Origin: a bacterium
GTDB taxonomy: Bacteria; SZUA-79; Acidulodesulfobacterales; Acidulodesulfobacteraceae
Length of the DNA: 64,000 bases
Direction of reading: 5' to 3'
Assembly (NCBI GenBank): GCA_021789605.1
Contig: JAJYJI010000001.1
Location: 1-64,000 of the forward strand
Part shown: positions 33,448 through 41,720 of the stretch, in pieces
Position numbering within the stretch: the first letter of the stretch is position 1
Layout: each line of letters opens with the position of its first letter
Position numbers and translations under genes: made by a program
The notes under the pieces: model-generated
Databases searched by the model: none
Told to the model about the DNA's origin: nothing
The model's input: the letters and a program-made list of their open reading frames with translations, nothing else

Positions 33448-35175
33448 TTAAAAAAGATGCCCCCGCATTAGCGCAAAATGCTCGGCAACGGGACCTAAGG
33501 CAAGCGCGGGAAAAAATGTCAGTGCCCCGATTAAAATTATAGTCCCCATTACTACGAAATAAAAAAGCGGTCCGTGAGCCGGAAACGTACCGGAAGATTC
33601 GGGAACGCTTTTCTTTTTAATTAAAGAACCGGCTATCGCCACCTGGCAGATTATCGGCACGTATCTTCCCAGAAAAATTACAACGCCCAGTATTACGTTA
33701 TAGAAAACCGTGGCTCCGTTAAATCCGGCCATTGCCGAACCGTTGTTCGCGACCGCAGAGGCAAAGGCGTATAAGATTTCGCTGAAACCGTGCGGACCGG
33801 GGTTGGCAGTCGTTCCCGCCGCGAGGCCTGCCGGAACGGAAAGGGCTAAGGCAAAAGGGACTATTATTATAAAGGCATGGGCAAACATAGCCAGCGTTGC
33901 GAGCTTAACTTCTTTCGACTCTATTTTCTTACCAAGAAATTCTGGCGTACGTCCAACCATAAGGCCGGCGATAAATACCCCGATAATAACCATAGCAAGC
34001 ATATTTAATAAACCGACTCCAATCCCGCCGAATATAAGATTCAGCATCATTTCGCCAAGAAGAACCGCCGCCGAAGCCGGCATATAGCTGTCGTGGGCGC
34101 TGTCCACGTTTCCGGTGGTAAACGCCGTAGTGGCGGCGGCAAACATGGAACTTTGCGCGATGCCTATATGTTCTTCCTTGCCGGTCATATTTCCTCCCGG
34201 ATTATACTTTGAGGCGCGGACCGCGGCTCCTAATTTTGCCAAAAAGGGATTGCCGGCGGCTTCCTGACGGTATATAGTAAAGATACATACCGCCAGAAGC
34301 GTGAGCGCGACAAGAAACAGTGAAAAGGCGTGTTTTTTATCTTTTATCATTATTCCGTACATAAAAAATATCGCCGTCGGAATAACGCCCATCATAAATA
34401 TGAGCAGGGCGTTGGTAAACGGGGTAGGGTTTTCATAAGGCTGCGCCGCGTTTGCGTTGTAAAAACCGCCGCCGTTGGTACCGATGTTTTCTATCGAAAC
34501 CATGGAAGCCACGGGTCCTACCGAAAGCAATTGCGTTGCCCCAGTCATATCGACGACCTTCTTTTGCATCTTAAAAGTTTGGGGAGAACCCATAAAAAGC
34601 ATAATTACGGCGAATACGACCGCCAGAGGAATGAAAATCCTATATAAGGCTTTTATAAAGTCCGGATAAAAACCGCCCACATTTTTTGCCTGCGTTTTTG
34701 CCAATCCTCTTATAAACGCAATTAAAAAGACCAGTCCGGTAGCCGCAGACGTAAACTGCAAAAAGACTAAGGCCATCTGGGAAAAATTAGACAGCGCGGC
34801 TTCCCCCGCATAGTTTTGCCAGTTCGTATTGGTAACAAAACTTATAGCAGTATTGAAATCAAGCGCCCAAGGAATGCCTTTATAATGCATCTGGTTGAAA
34901 GGAAGATAATTCTGAAATCTTAAGATGATAAAAACCAATGCAAGCATAAAAAAATTTGCGGTTAATCCGGTTTTAAGATACGTCAGCCAGTCCGTTTCCT
35001 CTTTTTCGTTCAGCTTAAGAAATTTAAACGTAAGATTTTCCGCAGGATTTGCTATCTTATCAAAAAAAGTAGCTTCCCCGTTAAAAATATGCGCCATATA
35101 TCTGCTTAAAGGGATGCTTGCCGAAATTATAGCCGAGAGCACGATAACGATTTGTAAAACGCCGGCGATATCCAT
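33448..35175 (-). CDS. kdpA: Potassium-transporting ATPase subunit A
   Basis: The 575-aa protein has about ten helices and the four selectivity-filter loops of the SKT superfamily, e.g. SFVTNTNWQNYAGE, SIENIGTNGGGFYNANAA, TTAFTTGNVDSAHDSYMPA and AVANNGSAMAGFNG. It forms the K+ channel subunit of the Kdp pump. N-terminus and length agree with E. coli KdpA (557 aa). It follows the two small membrane ORFs, with 87 nt between the 28-aa ORF and its start. K+ scarcity should raise expression via low c-di-AMP. Confidence 0.95.
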   Translation of the reverse strand: MDIAGVLQIVIVLSAIISASIPLSRYMAHIFNGEATFFDKIANPAENLTFKFLKLNEKEETDWLTYLKTGLTANFFMLALVFIILRFQNYLPFNQMHYKGIPWALDFNTAISFVTNTNWQNYAGEAALSNFSQMALVFLQFTSAATGLVFLIAFIRGLAKTQAKNVGGFYPDFIKALYRIFIPLAVVFAVIMLFMGSPQTFKMQKKVVDMTGATQLLSVGPVASMVSIENIGTNGGGFYNANAAQPYENPTPFTNALLIFMMGVIPTAIFFMYGIMIKDKKHAFSLFLVALTLLAVCIFTIYRQEAAGNPFLAKLGAAVRASKYNPGGNMTGKEEHIGIAQSSMFAAATTAFTTGNVDSAHDSYMPASAAVLLGEMMLNLIFGGIGVGLLNMLAMVIIGVFIAGLMVGRTPEFLGKKIESKEVKLATLAMFAHAFIIIVPFALALSVPAGLAAGTTANPGPHGFSEILYAFASAVANNGSAMAGFNGATVFYNVILGVVIFLGRYVPIICQVAIAGSLIKKKSVPESSGTFPAHGPLFYFVVMGTIILIGALTFFPALALGPVAEHFALMRGHLF

Positions 35176-35262
35176 AAAATTTTCACCTCTGCAATTTTTT
35201 TCGATTAAGCCGCGAATTACCTATCTATAAATTTATAGGCTTCACGGTCATTTTATTTTTTC

Positions 35263-35349
35263 TCAAATCTTTTCCAAAAAATCTATTAACAGCCGCATTG
35301 CGGCATACATTATACCTATGGACAGCAGGGCGGCGAGCGAATCAATCAT
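35263..35349 (-). CDS. 28-aa membrane peptide between kdpF and kdpA
   Basis: Too short for the ORF track. It reads MIDSLAALLSIGIMYAAMRLLIDFLEKI, one hydrophobic helix with a charged end, behind a near-perfect AAGGAGG 8 nt upstream. It is distinct from kdpF, which precedes it by 19 nt. I know no family name; it could be a second Kdp accessory peptide. The strong ribosome site and position make it a likely real gene. Confidence 0.6.
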   Translation of the reverse strand: MIDSLAALLSIGIMYAAMRLLIDFLEKI

Positions 35350-35368
35350 ATAATTCCTCCTTTTGCCG

Positions 35369-35455
35369 TTAAAATTTATCGGGATGGATTAGGACGTAGA
35401 AGAGATACGCCAGCACCAACGCCGAAACCGCTAAAAGAATAATATTTTCAATCAT
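35369..35455 (-). CDS. kdpF: Potassium-transporting ATPase subunit F
   Basis: Too short for the ORF track. MIENIILLAVSALVLAYLFYVLIHPDKF is a single-helix peptide whose second half (LAYLFYVLIHPDKF) matches the KdpF signature [LG]-Y-L-x-Y-x-L-x-x-P-[ED]-[KR]-F. KdpF stabilises the KdpABC complex. It is the first gene after the riboswitch/terminator leader, with TGAGG before the ATG. Length 28 aa is normal for KdpF. Confidence 0.85.
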   Translation of the reverse strand: MIENIILLAVSALVLAYLFYVLIHPDKF

Positions 35456-35531
35456 AAAAACCTCATTATGCAAACTCCGGTTTAATTTATATTTTAATTC
35501 GGGAACGATTCAGGAAGACAGAAAAATCGGC

Positions 35532-35567
35532 AAAAAAAATAGCCGAAAGAAATTGGCTTCGGCTATT
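35532..35567 (-). terminator. Intrinsic terminator in the kdp leader (attenuator)
   Basis: In transcript sense AATAGCCGAA and TTCGGCTATT form a perfect 10-bp stem with a 9-nt loop, followed by TTTTTT. It lies between the c-di-AMP riboswitch and kdpF, where it can serve as the riboswitch expression platform. Confidence 0.85.
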
Positions 35568-35730
35568 AAAGTGTCTTCATTTAAATTTAAATTGAATATT
35601 TACTAAAACGATAATATGCGCAATAACTAACGGCGGCGCAACTAACGGCGATATGAACGCTTTGCCGCAAAGGCGCATTGAATTGCAATACGCCTGCGAT
35701 TAAGAAGGCATTACGATATTTTTGATTCCC

Positions 35731-35850
35731 TTTAATAGCTTGCGAAGTTAGCTGGCGGGCTGGGGATAAAGAGTAGTCCCCTGCATTCCTGAAAATGCAT
35801 TAGCCCCGGATTAACGGTTCCTCCGCTTCCGCGATATTGCGGAATTAAGC
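35731..35850 (-). promoter_or_regulatory. c-di-AMP riboswitch (ydaO-yuaA type) upstream of kdpFABC
   Basis: In transcript sense the leader contains GCGGAGGAACCG, then GGGGCTAATG, then GGGGACTACTCTTTATCCCC and CCCGCCAGCTAACTTCGCAAGC, which follows the ydaO consensus (GGGGGAACC ... CUCUUUAUCC ... CCCGnCAGCUAACCUCGnAGGC). TTCCGC/GCGGAA and TTAAT/ATTAA give closing helices. Such RNAs bind cyclic di-AMP and usually shut off K+ uptake or osmolyte genes when the messenger is high. Here the terminator at 35532-35567 is the likely output. Confidence 0.85.
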
Positions 35851-35953
35851 TTTGTTTAGTTTAATTGTCAAAGAACTATCGAACCGAACGGTCGGGCGGT
35901 TATAATATTTTACCGCCTTTACGGTTTATATTTATCTTAATATACTATATGCG

Positions 35954-35982
35954 AATATACATCTTTGAAAAAACGTTGTCAA
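35954..35982 (-). promoter_or_regulatory. kdp operon promoter
   Basis: Minus strand TTGACA (35977-35982), 17 nt, TATATT (35954-35959). It lies about 100 nt before the riboswitch and gives a leader of about 500 nt to kdpF. A second TTGACA (minus) at 35868-35873 lacks a good -10. Confidence 0.65.
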
Positions 35983-35984
35983 GT

Positions 35985-36029
35985 CCCTAAAATTACCCCA
36001 AAATTGCCGACCCAAAATTACAGATAGAA
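35985..36029. repeat. Three adjacent partial TIR-family ends
   Basis: CCCTAAAATTACC, CCCAAAATTGCCGA and CCCAAAATTACAGATAGAA follow each other with a 12-14 bp step. The last two match the element ends at 4392 and 43122. They sit just upstream of the kdp promoter; no opposite end was found, so these may be nested or decayed insertions. The rest of the 660-bp gap (35456-36115) is the kdp leader. Confidence 0.55.
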
Positions 36030-36115
36030 GGTTTGCTTTCCGGTCGGCCTATGCCTGTTTTGCATCCGAATCCATAATCGCGGCGGCAAGCAGAGCGGGA
36101 AGCGCCGGTATAAAT

Positions 36116-37360
36116 TTAACTTGCGGAAATTTTTACTCCGTTCCTCATTCTGCCGTATGCATAAACTCCGGCGGTCAGAATAACGTTTGTAATTATAATT
36201 ACAAGAAAAGCGTATTCCGGAAAATCTTTAGTGCCTGGTATTCCCGCATTTAAAGGCATATATGCCATTATAGCCGTAGCCAATGCCCTTCCTATCATCG
36301 ACCATAGGAAAAATTTTTCTTTTTTCGGCAGTCTCTCTTCCTGCTTTTTCTTGAAATTTTCCATAAAAAATACCGCCGATACGCTTAAATATCTTCCTAT
36401 GGCCAGCATAATTATTATAATCAAGAGCCTGTCTATAAAATCCCAGCCGATATGGGACAATTGAACCACTACTCCGAGAAAAACAAAAAATAAGGTTCTT
36501 ATTAAAAACGAAAATTCAAAATTAAACTGTTTAATAATAGATTCTTTTATGCTCATCTTAAAGAAATTCAGTTTAAGCCTGTTCAATAATTCTTCGTTTC
36601 CCATTATTATTCCGAATACCAGTATCGCAATAGCGCCGTTTCCTTTAATTAAATGAATTAATAAATAAAGAATCAGCATTCCGCCGAAAGTAATCGAATA
36701 TGCAAATTTTGTTTTAGATATAAACTTTAAAATTATAAACCACGATATTCCGAATAAAACCGCAACCGCGGCGGATATTCCAAAAGAATAGAGCAGCGAC
36801 GCGGCTTTGGATAAATAATTTATGCGAATGGACGAATTTTCGGCAAAATGGATTAAAACGATTAAAATGAGGATGGCAAACGCATCGTTAAAAGTGGATT
36901 CTATGGCTATTACGGTCTTATTTTTATCGCTTGCGCCGATATTAGGCAAAAGAGGCATGATAACCGTGGAACTAGAACACGACAATACCGTTCCGAGCAT
37001 AAGGGATTGCATTATATCGCCGCCGCCCATTATATAGAAGAATCCGCCCGCCAATATTATGGAAAAGGCCAAACCAGCAGTTATTAAAACAATTGAGTAT
37101 GCCGAATTCTTGAAAACGGTTATGAAATTAAGCTCAAGTCCCCCGGAAAACATAATGAGAATTAAAACCAGCGTGCTCAGGTAAGGCGCAAAATCGATAA
37201 ACAACTGCTGGTTAAAGATATGGTAAATAGGCCCAAGTATAATGCCAGCAAACATTAACAGCAGAATAGACGGAAATTTAGTGTATGAGAAAAATATCTC
37301 TCCTAGGAAACCTAAAATTATAACTATCCCTATTATTCCTATGGCTATCGAAGGGCTCAT
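36116..37360 (-). CDS. CPA-type cation/proton antiporter
   Basis: The 414-aa protein has about 12-13 helices. The ESTFNDAFAILILIVLI motif near residue 155 is the ion-binding N-D pair of CPA1/NhaP-type exchangers, and FPSILLLMFAGIILGPI near residue 28 is the usual first helix region. It exchanges Na+ or K+ for H+ across the inner membrane. There is no C-terminal TrkA-N or TrkA-C domain. Being next to the Kdp leader suggests ion homeostasis, but the genes are separate units in the same direction. Whether Na+ or K+ is moved is not decided by sequence. Confidence 0.82.
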   Translation of the reverse strand: MSPSIAIGIIGIVIILGFLGEIFFSYTKFPSILLLMFAGIILGPIYHIFNQQLFIDFAPYLSTLVLILIMFSGGLELNFITVFKNSAYSIVLITAGLAFSIILAGGFFYIMGGGDIMQSLMLGTVLSCSSSTVIMPLLPNIGASDKNKTVIAIESTFNDAFAILILIVLIHFAENSSIRINYLSKAASLLYSFGISAAVAVLFGISWFIILKFISKTKFAYSITFGGMLILYLLIHLIKGNGAIAILVFGIIMGNEELLNRLKLNFFKMSIKESIIKQFNFEFSFLIRTLFFVFLGVVVQLSHIGWDFIDRLLIIIIMLAIGRYLSVSAVFFMENFKKKQEERLPKKEKFFLWSMIGRALATAIMAYMPLNAGIPGTKDFPEYAFLVIIITNVILTAGVYAYGRMRNGVKISAS

Positions 37361-37494
37361 ATGCTATATTTTATAGCCTTTTTAATAAAAATGTTCAGCG
37401 AATCTCTGCAATATCTTTGGAATCTATCTTTTGCCTTACGTCTGATATTTCGTCCATGCCCTTCAAAAAAGCGTTAAAAAGGAATTTTTATTTT

Positions 37495-38802
37495 TTAAAA
37501 TAAAAAAATTTTCAGATATAAACCAAGCAAAGTTATAAAAAGAACCGGTATAGTAATGAACAATCCGACTTTCATATAATAGCCCCACGTTATTTTAATT
37601 CCTTTTCTTTCCAGAACGTTCAGCCACAATAAAGTCGCAAGCGAACCTATCGGCGTTAATTTCGGACCGAGGTCGCAGCCGATAACGTTGGCGTAAACGG
37701 ATGGCCTAAGCATTGCTTCGTTAAGATGCGCCGAATGGATGGCAAGGGAGTTTATCATCACGGTAGGCATATTGTTCATAACCGACGATACGAAGGCCGC
37801 GAGATAACCGGCGTACATGGTAAGAACGAAAGCGCCGAAGCCGGCAAAATAAATAATGGATTTTCCGAGCAGATATGTCAAGCCGGCGTTTTTTAATCCG
37901 AAAACGACTAAATACATTCCTATGGAAAATACCACTATGTTCCACGGCGCATTCTTAAATACGGTCCTTAAATTAACGGCGGGGCTTTTACAGCCGAACA
38001 ATATAAATATCAATGCAAAAAATATAGCGAAAATAGAAACGGGGAGTTTTAAAAATTCGCTTAAAAAATATCCTCCTAGAAGCAGAGCCAATATAAAGAA
38101 AGATAATTTAAAAAGCGCGGGGTCCTTTATTGCATCTTTGGGGTTTTTTAAAAGGCTTGCGTCATAGTTTTTGGGAATATCCTTTCTGAAATAGACGTAT
38201 AAGGCCAGCAGGGATATCGCTATAGAAAATAAATCCGGCGCATACATATCCATAAAATACGTAAAAAAACCGATATTAAAATAATCCGCGGAAACGATGT
38301 TGACTAAATTGGAAATCTTAAACGGAAGGCTTGCCGCATCCGCGATGAATCCGCCGGCCATAATAAACGGGAGCATATTTTTTCTATCAAATTTCAGGGC
38401 TTTCATCTTTTCGTAAACTATCGGCGTTATAATAAGCGCCGCTCCGTCGTTGGCAAAAAGAGCCGATACCAAGGCGCCCAGAATGACCACGTAAACAAAC
38501 ATCTTCCGTCCGCTGCCGCCGGCAAATTTGGCCATATGCAAAGCCGCCCATTCAAAAAAACCTATTTCGTCGAGTATTATGGAAATAATTATTATTGCGA
38601 CAAAAGTAAACGTCGCATCCCAGACTATATCGAAAACCTTTATTACGTCTTTGACGACTATTACGTTAAAAAAAAGGGAGAGCAGCGCTCCTATAATTGC
38701 GCTGTAGCCTATTCCGATATTAAAAGGTTTTTTAATTATAAGGAAGAGGGTGAATAAAAATATCAGAGAGGAAGCCGCGATTAAATAACCGTAAAAATGC
38801 AT
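37495..38802 (-). CDS. arsB: Arsenite efflux pump ArsB
   Basis: The 435-aa protein follows E. coli ArsB closely from memory: IGYSAIIGALLSLFF, ILDEIGFFEWAALHMAKFAGG, LFANDGAALIITPIVYEKM, DAASLPFKISNLVNIVSADYFNIGF and the late NNMPTVMINSLAI and ANVIGCDLGPKLTPIGSLATLLWL. ArsB exports As(III) or Sb(III) using the proton gradient. There is no arsC or arsA beside it. The promoter at 38826-38879 has perfect -35 and -10 boxes and an ArsR-type dyad, so it is probably controlled by the ArsR of 19451 or a homologue. Confidence 0.92.
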   Translation of the reverse strand: MHFYGYLIAASSLIFLFTLFLIIKKPFNIGIGYSAIIGALLSLFFNVIVVKDVIKVFDIVWDATFTFVAIIIISIILDEIGFFEWAALHMAKFAGGSGRKMFVYVVILGALVSALFANDGAALIITPIVYEKMKALKFDRKNMLPFIMAGGFIADAASLPFKISNLVNIVSADYFNIGFFTYFMDMYAPDLFSIAISLLALYVYFRKDIPKNYDASLLKNPKDAIKDPALFKLSFFILALLLGGYFLSEFLKLPVSIFAIFFALIFILFGCKSPAVNLRTVFKNAPWNIVVFSIGMYLVVFGLKNAGLTYLLGKSIIYFAGFGAFVLTMYAGYLAAFVSSVMNNMPTVMINSLAIHSAHLNEAMLRPSVYANVIGCDLGPKLTPIGSLATLLWLNVLERKGIKITWGYYMKVGLFITIPVLFITLLGLYLKIFLF

Positions 38803-38825
38803 AATATCTCCGTATTCCGCATAAT

Positions 38826-38879
38826 AATATATGAATTAATATTCATATATTATTATAATGTTTTGATTTAATATGTCAA
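38826..38879 (-). promoter_or_regulatory. arsB promoter with ArsR/SmtB-type operator
   Basis: Minus strand TTGACA (38874-38879), 16 nt, TATAAT (38852-38857), followed at once by AATATATGAAT-TAAT-ATTCATATATT (38826-38851), an 11-bp perfect inverted repeat with a 4-nt centre. The layout equals that of the arsR promoter. Confidence 0.82.
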
Positions 38880-38947
38880 TAAAAAGTTGACAACTTAAAA
38901 AGTTTTTAGAAAAGTTTCTGGAATAAGCGCAGACAGAAATATTTAAA

Positions 38948-39008
38948 AGCGCCGCGCGGGACGTTCTGACTAAACTGAACTAAACTAAATAGATGTCCGC
39001 GCGGCGCT
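38948..39008 (-). terminator. GC-rich hairpin, probable doxX terminator
   Basis: AGCGCCGCGCGGGAC and GTCCGCGCGGCGCT pair over 14 bp with one bulge and a 32-nt loop; on the minus strand TTTT follows. It ends the doxX transcript before the arsB promoter. Two TTTAGAGCCGCTTCG copies (18-bp step, 39016-39048) lie beside it. Confidence 0.6.
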
Positions 39009-39067
39009 ATATTAATTTAGAGCCGCTTCGATTTTAGAGCCGCTTCGCGATGCCGCAGGCGCGGTCG

Positions 39068-39481
39068 TCACCGTAAAATAAAAGGAACGTTCTTGGCTAT
39101 CAGTCCGGTCAAGGTATATTCTCCCGGACCCATTATGAAAATGCTTAACGCGATAGTAAATTCGGTTAAAGCATATTCGTAACCGTTGGCCATTATATTG
39201 AACCCGTGCGGCAGATGCAGTATGAATATGGCTCCAAGCATTACAATCATGATGCATAATGCCCCTATTCTGGTCAATATCCCGCTAATCATGGCAAGGC
39301 TTCCGGCTGTTTCGGCTATCCCCACTAAAACGGCTATAATAACCGGGAAGCCCATATATCCGGCAAATCCGGCTATTCCGGGACCTTCGAACCAGTCTAA
39401 GAGAATGCCTGTTCCATGATAGAAAAAACTGAGAAAAAGCACCAATCTTAAAAGAAATAAGCTAACGGACTCGTTTTTCAT
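39068..39481 (-). CDS. DoxX-family membrane protein
   Basis: The 137-aa protein has four helices and the DoxX pattern: LLRLVLFLSFFYHGTGIL with a conserved His, then GFAGYMGFPVIIAVLVGIAETAGSLAMISGILTRIGAL and the final ALSIFIMGPGEYTL. The family includes the small thiosulfate:quinone oxidoreductase subunit DoxD and stress-linked membrane proteins in other bacteria. No doxA or sulfur genes are adjacent, so I give only the family. A TATAAT with TGC before it (minus, about 39585) may be its promoter. Confidence 0.8.
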   Translation of the reverse strand: MKNESVSLFLLRLVLFLSFFYHGTGILLDWFEGPGIAGFAGYMGFPVIIAVLVGIAETAGSLAMISGILTRIGALCIMIVMLGAIFILHLPHGFNIMANGYEYALTEFTIALSIFIMGPGEYTLTGLIAKNVPFILR

Positions 39482-39975
39482 TTTGCCTCCAGTTTCTTAA
39501 TTAAAGTTAAAGCTTCCGGTAAAACGGCGACCGGCGATACGGGCTTTTACCCGCGGATTAAATTAATTAATCAGATAATATTATTATAGCAGAGTTTCTT
39601 GAAAAGAAAATGCAGAATCAGGATTTTTTGGATTTATATTTGGATTTATATAGATATTTTAAAAGATATTAACGTATTTTTGGATTTTTTGCGCAGATTT
39701 TTTGTTGCCCATTTTTGATTTTAGTGATAAACTCATTAGACGCCGGGTTTCATATATTGCGGTCCGCTTTTTACGTTATCGCCGGTATTTGTTCGGCGAT
39801 ATGTTTTAATTGCGATAATTTTATGGGAGATTTCAGATTTTTATCGCGAGGTAATTTAAGGTAATTTATATTTTTATTTATGATATAATACATAAACCAT
39901 AATTGTTTTGTCATTTACGCATTGCGTTAATAACGGCCGCATTCGCCTAAACAAAAATAAATAAATAATCAACAT

Positions 39976-40039
39976 AAACAAACAAACAAACAAACAAACA
40001 AATAAATAATTAATTAAATAAATAAATAAATAAAATTAT
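39976..40039 (+). repeat. Microsatellite (AAAC)6 then AAAT-rich tract before xerC
   Basis: Six AAAC units (39976-39999) lead into AAAT/AATT repeats up to the AAGGAAA ribosome site of xerC. The other parts of the 567-bp gap (39482-40048), with TTTGGATTTATA repeated near 39640, show no gene. Confidence 0.8.
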
Positions 40040-40048
40040 TTAAGGAAA

Positions 40049-41068
40049 ATGGAAGATTTCTTAAAGGATTTCGCGAAAAATATTAAACTCGAAAAGAATT
40101 ATTCTTCCAATACCGTCCTGGCATACGTATCGGACGTAAAGGCCTTTATTGCTCATATTAATAACGAAACGCATCTAAATTCGCTCGAAGACGTTACCGA
40201 ATTCGAAATTAAAGACTATCTTAGTAAAATTTACGGCGGCGTCAAAAAGACGAGCCTTGCAAGAAAGATAGAATCCATAAAATCGTTTTTCGGCTTTTTA
40301 GAAAAAAAACATATATTAAAACAAAATCCCGCCTTCCTAATAGACCTGCCGAAAGCGGAAAAAAAACTGCCGTTTTTTTTAACGGCTAAAGAGGCGGATT
40401 TTTTATTAAATAATTATTTAGATTTTAAATTAAAAAAAGATAAATTAAGCAGGATTAACGACGCCGAAGACCCCCCGAAAAGCTATTTTGCATGGGCAGG
40501 AGTTTCTGCCGAACCGTTAAGATATTTCGAAGCCGTAAGGAACGACCTTATTTTGGAATTTTTATACGGAAGCGGCCTTAGGGTTAGCGAATTGATTTCC
40601 GTTAAAAAAACGGATTTGGAATTGGAAAAAAAAGGCGGCTGCGTCAGGGTTTACGGAAAGGGTTCTAAGCAGAGAATCGTTCCGGTTACGGAAATTACCG
40701 CGGAAAAGATTAAGGCTTGGTTCGGTTATTTGCATGCCATAAACTTAATTCCGGAAGAAGGCTATATAATCGTCAATAAAAAAGGCACGCGGCTTACGAG
40801 AAGGACTATCCACAGGATAGTCAAGGAATCTACGGCGATAACGGGGCAGTTTAAAAATATTTCTCCGCACGGTTTGAGACACTCTTTCGCTACAAATCTT
40901 CTGGATAACGGAGCGGATTTAAGGTCTATTCAGGACATGCTCGGCCATTCAAATCTTGCTACGACGGAAAAATATACTCATTTAAGCATTAAAAAACTTA
41001 TCGACGTTTACAGTAAGGCCCATCCGATGTCCGGCGCAAAGGCGGGGCACTTCCCTGCGGGCGATTGA
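40049..41068 (+). CDS. xerC: Tyrosine recombinase, XerC/XerD type
   Basis: The 339-aa protein has the SAM-like N-terminal domain (NYSSNTVLAYVSDVKAF) and the catalytic domain: first Arg in YGSGLRVSELISVKK, Lys in VYGKGSKQRIVPV, HGLRHSFATNLL, GHSNLATTEKYTHLS with the Tyr nucleophile. It resolves chromosome dimers at dif sites. Compared with usual XerC (about 300 aa), an extra 25-30 residues (DFKLKKDKLSRINDAEDPPK) separate the two domains. Gene order xerC-hslV-hslU supports the housekeeping role over a phage integrase. Confidence 0.9.
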   Translation: MEDFLKDFAKNIKLEKNYSSNTVLAYVSDVKAFIAHINNETHLNSLEDVTEFEIKDYLSKIYGGVKKTSLARKIESIKSFFGFLEKKHILKQNPAFLIDLPKAEKKLPFFLTAKEADFLLNNYLDFKLKKDKLSRINDAEDPPKSYFAWAGVSAEPLRYFEAVRNDLILEFLYGSGLRVSELISVKKTDLELEKKGGCVRVYGKGSKQRIVPVTEITAEKIKAWFGYLHAINLIPEEGYIIVNKKGTRLTRRTIHRIVKESTAITGQFKNISPHGLRHSFATNLLDNGADLRSIQDMLGHSNLATTEKYTHLSIKKLIDVYSKAHPMSGAKAGHFPAGD

Positions 41069-41158
41069 CGAAGAAAAGGGATTGGGCCGCGCCGTCGCGC
41101 GTTGCGTCAATAAGGTCGCCGATAGAGAAATTAAATTAAATACCGGAGAAATAAACTT

Positions 41159-41713
41159 ATGAATAGCGGCAATAACGAAGAAATAAAACTTATTGGAACG
41201 ACTATAATAACCGTAAGGCGCAAAGGGCGCGTCGTAGTGGCAGGCGACGGACAGGTTACCCTCGGCAATACGGTCATGAAACACAATGCAAGGAAAGTCA
41301 GGCGGCTTTACGGCGATAAAGTAATTGCGGGGTTTGCCGGCGCAACCGCCGACGCGTTTACTCTTTTCGAGAAAATGGAAGAAAAACTCTCCAAGTATAA
41401 CGGAAGCGTTAAAAGGGCAAGCGTAGAACTCGCTAAAGACTGGCGAACCGATAAAATCTTAAGACATCTGGAAGCGATGATGATTGTTGTCGATAAAACA
41501 GATTCTTTCGTTATATCCGGCGCCGGCGACGTTATAGAACCGGACGAGGATGCCCTGTCAATAGGCTCCGGCGCTCCTTACGCCCTTGCGTGCGCGCTCG
41601 GCTTATTGGAAAAAACGGATTTAAGCGCGAGGGAGATTGCCGAATATTCTATGAAGACGGCGGCCCGCATATGCATTTATACGAACGAAAACATAATTAC
41701 GGAGGAGATATAA
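41159..41713 (+). CDS. hslV: ATP-dependent protease peptidase subunit HslV
   Basis: The 184-aa protein matches HslV (ClpQ): [35 protein letters not shown], a threonine protease forming a double hexamer that works with HslU. The catalytic Thr would be the first Thr after Gly14, so the ATG at 41159 adds a 13-residue propeptide ([13 protein letters not shown]) that must be removed; most homologues have only 1-4 residues there. No closer start codon gives a shorter form, and GGAGAAAT precedes the ATG. hslU follows after 7 nt. Confidence 0.94.
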   Translation: MNSGNNEEIKLIGTTIITVRRKGRVVVAGDGQVTLGNTVMKHNARKVRRLYGDKVIAGFAGATADAFTLFEKMEEKLSKYNGSVKRASVELAKDWRTDKILRHLEAMMIVVDKTDSFVISGAGDVIEPDEDALSIGSGAPYALACALGLLEKTDLSAREIAEYSMKTAARICIYTNENIITEEI

Positions 41714-41720
41714 TACCGAC

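Noticed and set aside
39976-40035. CRISPR-like array
   Set aside because: The AAAC/AAAT units are a microsatellite with no spacers; no cas genes are in the window.
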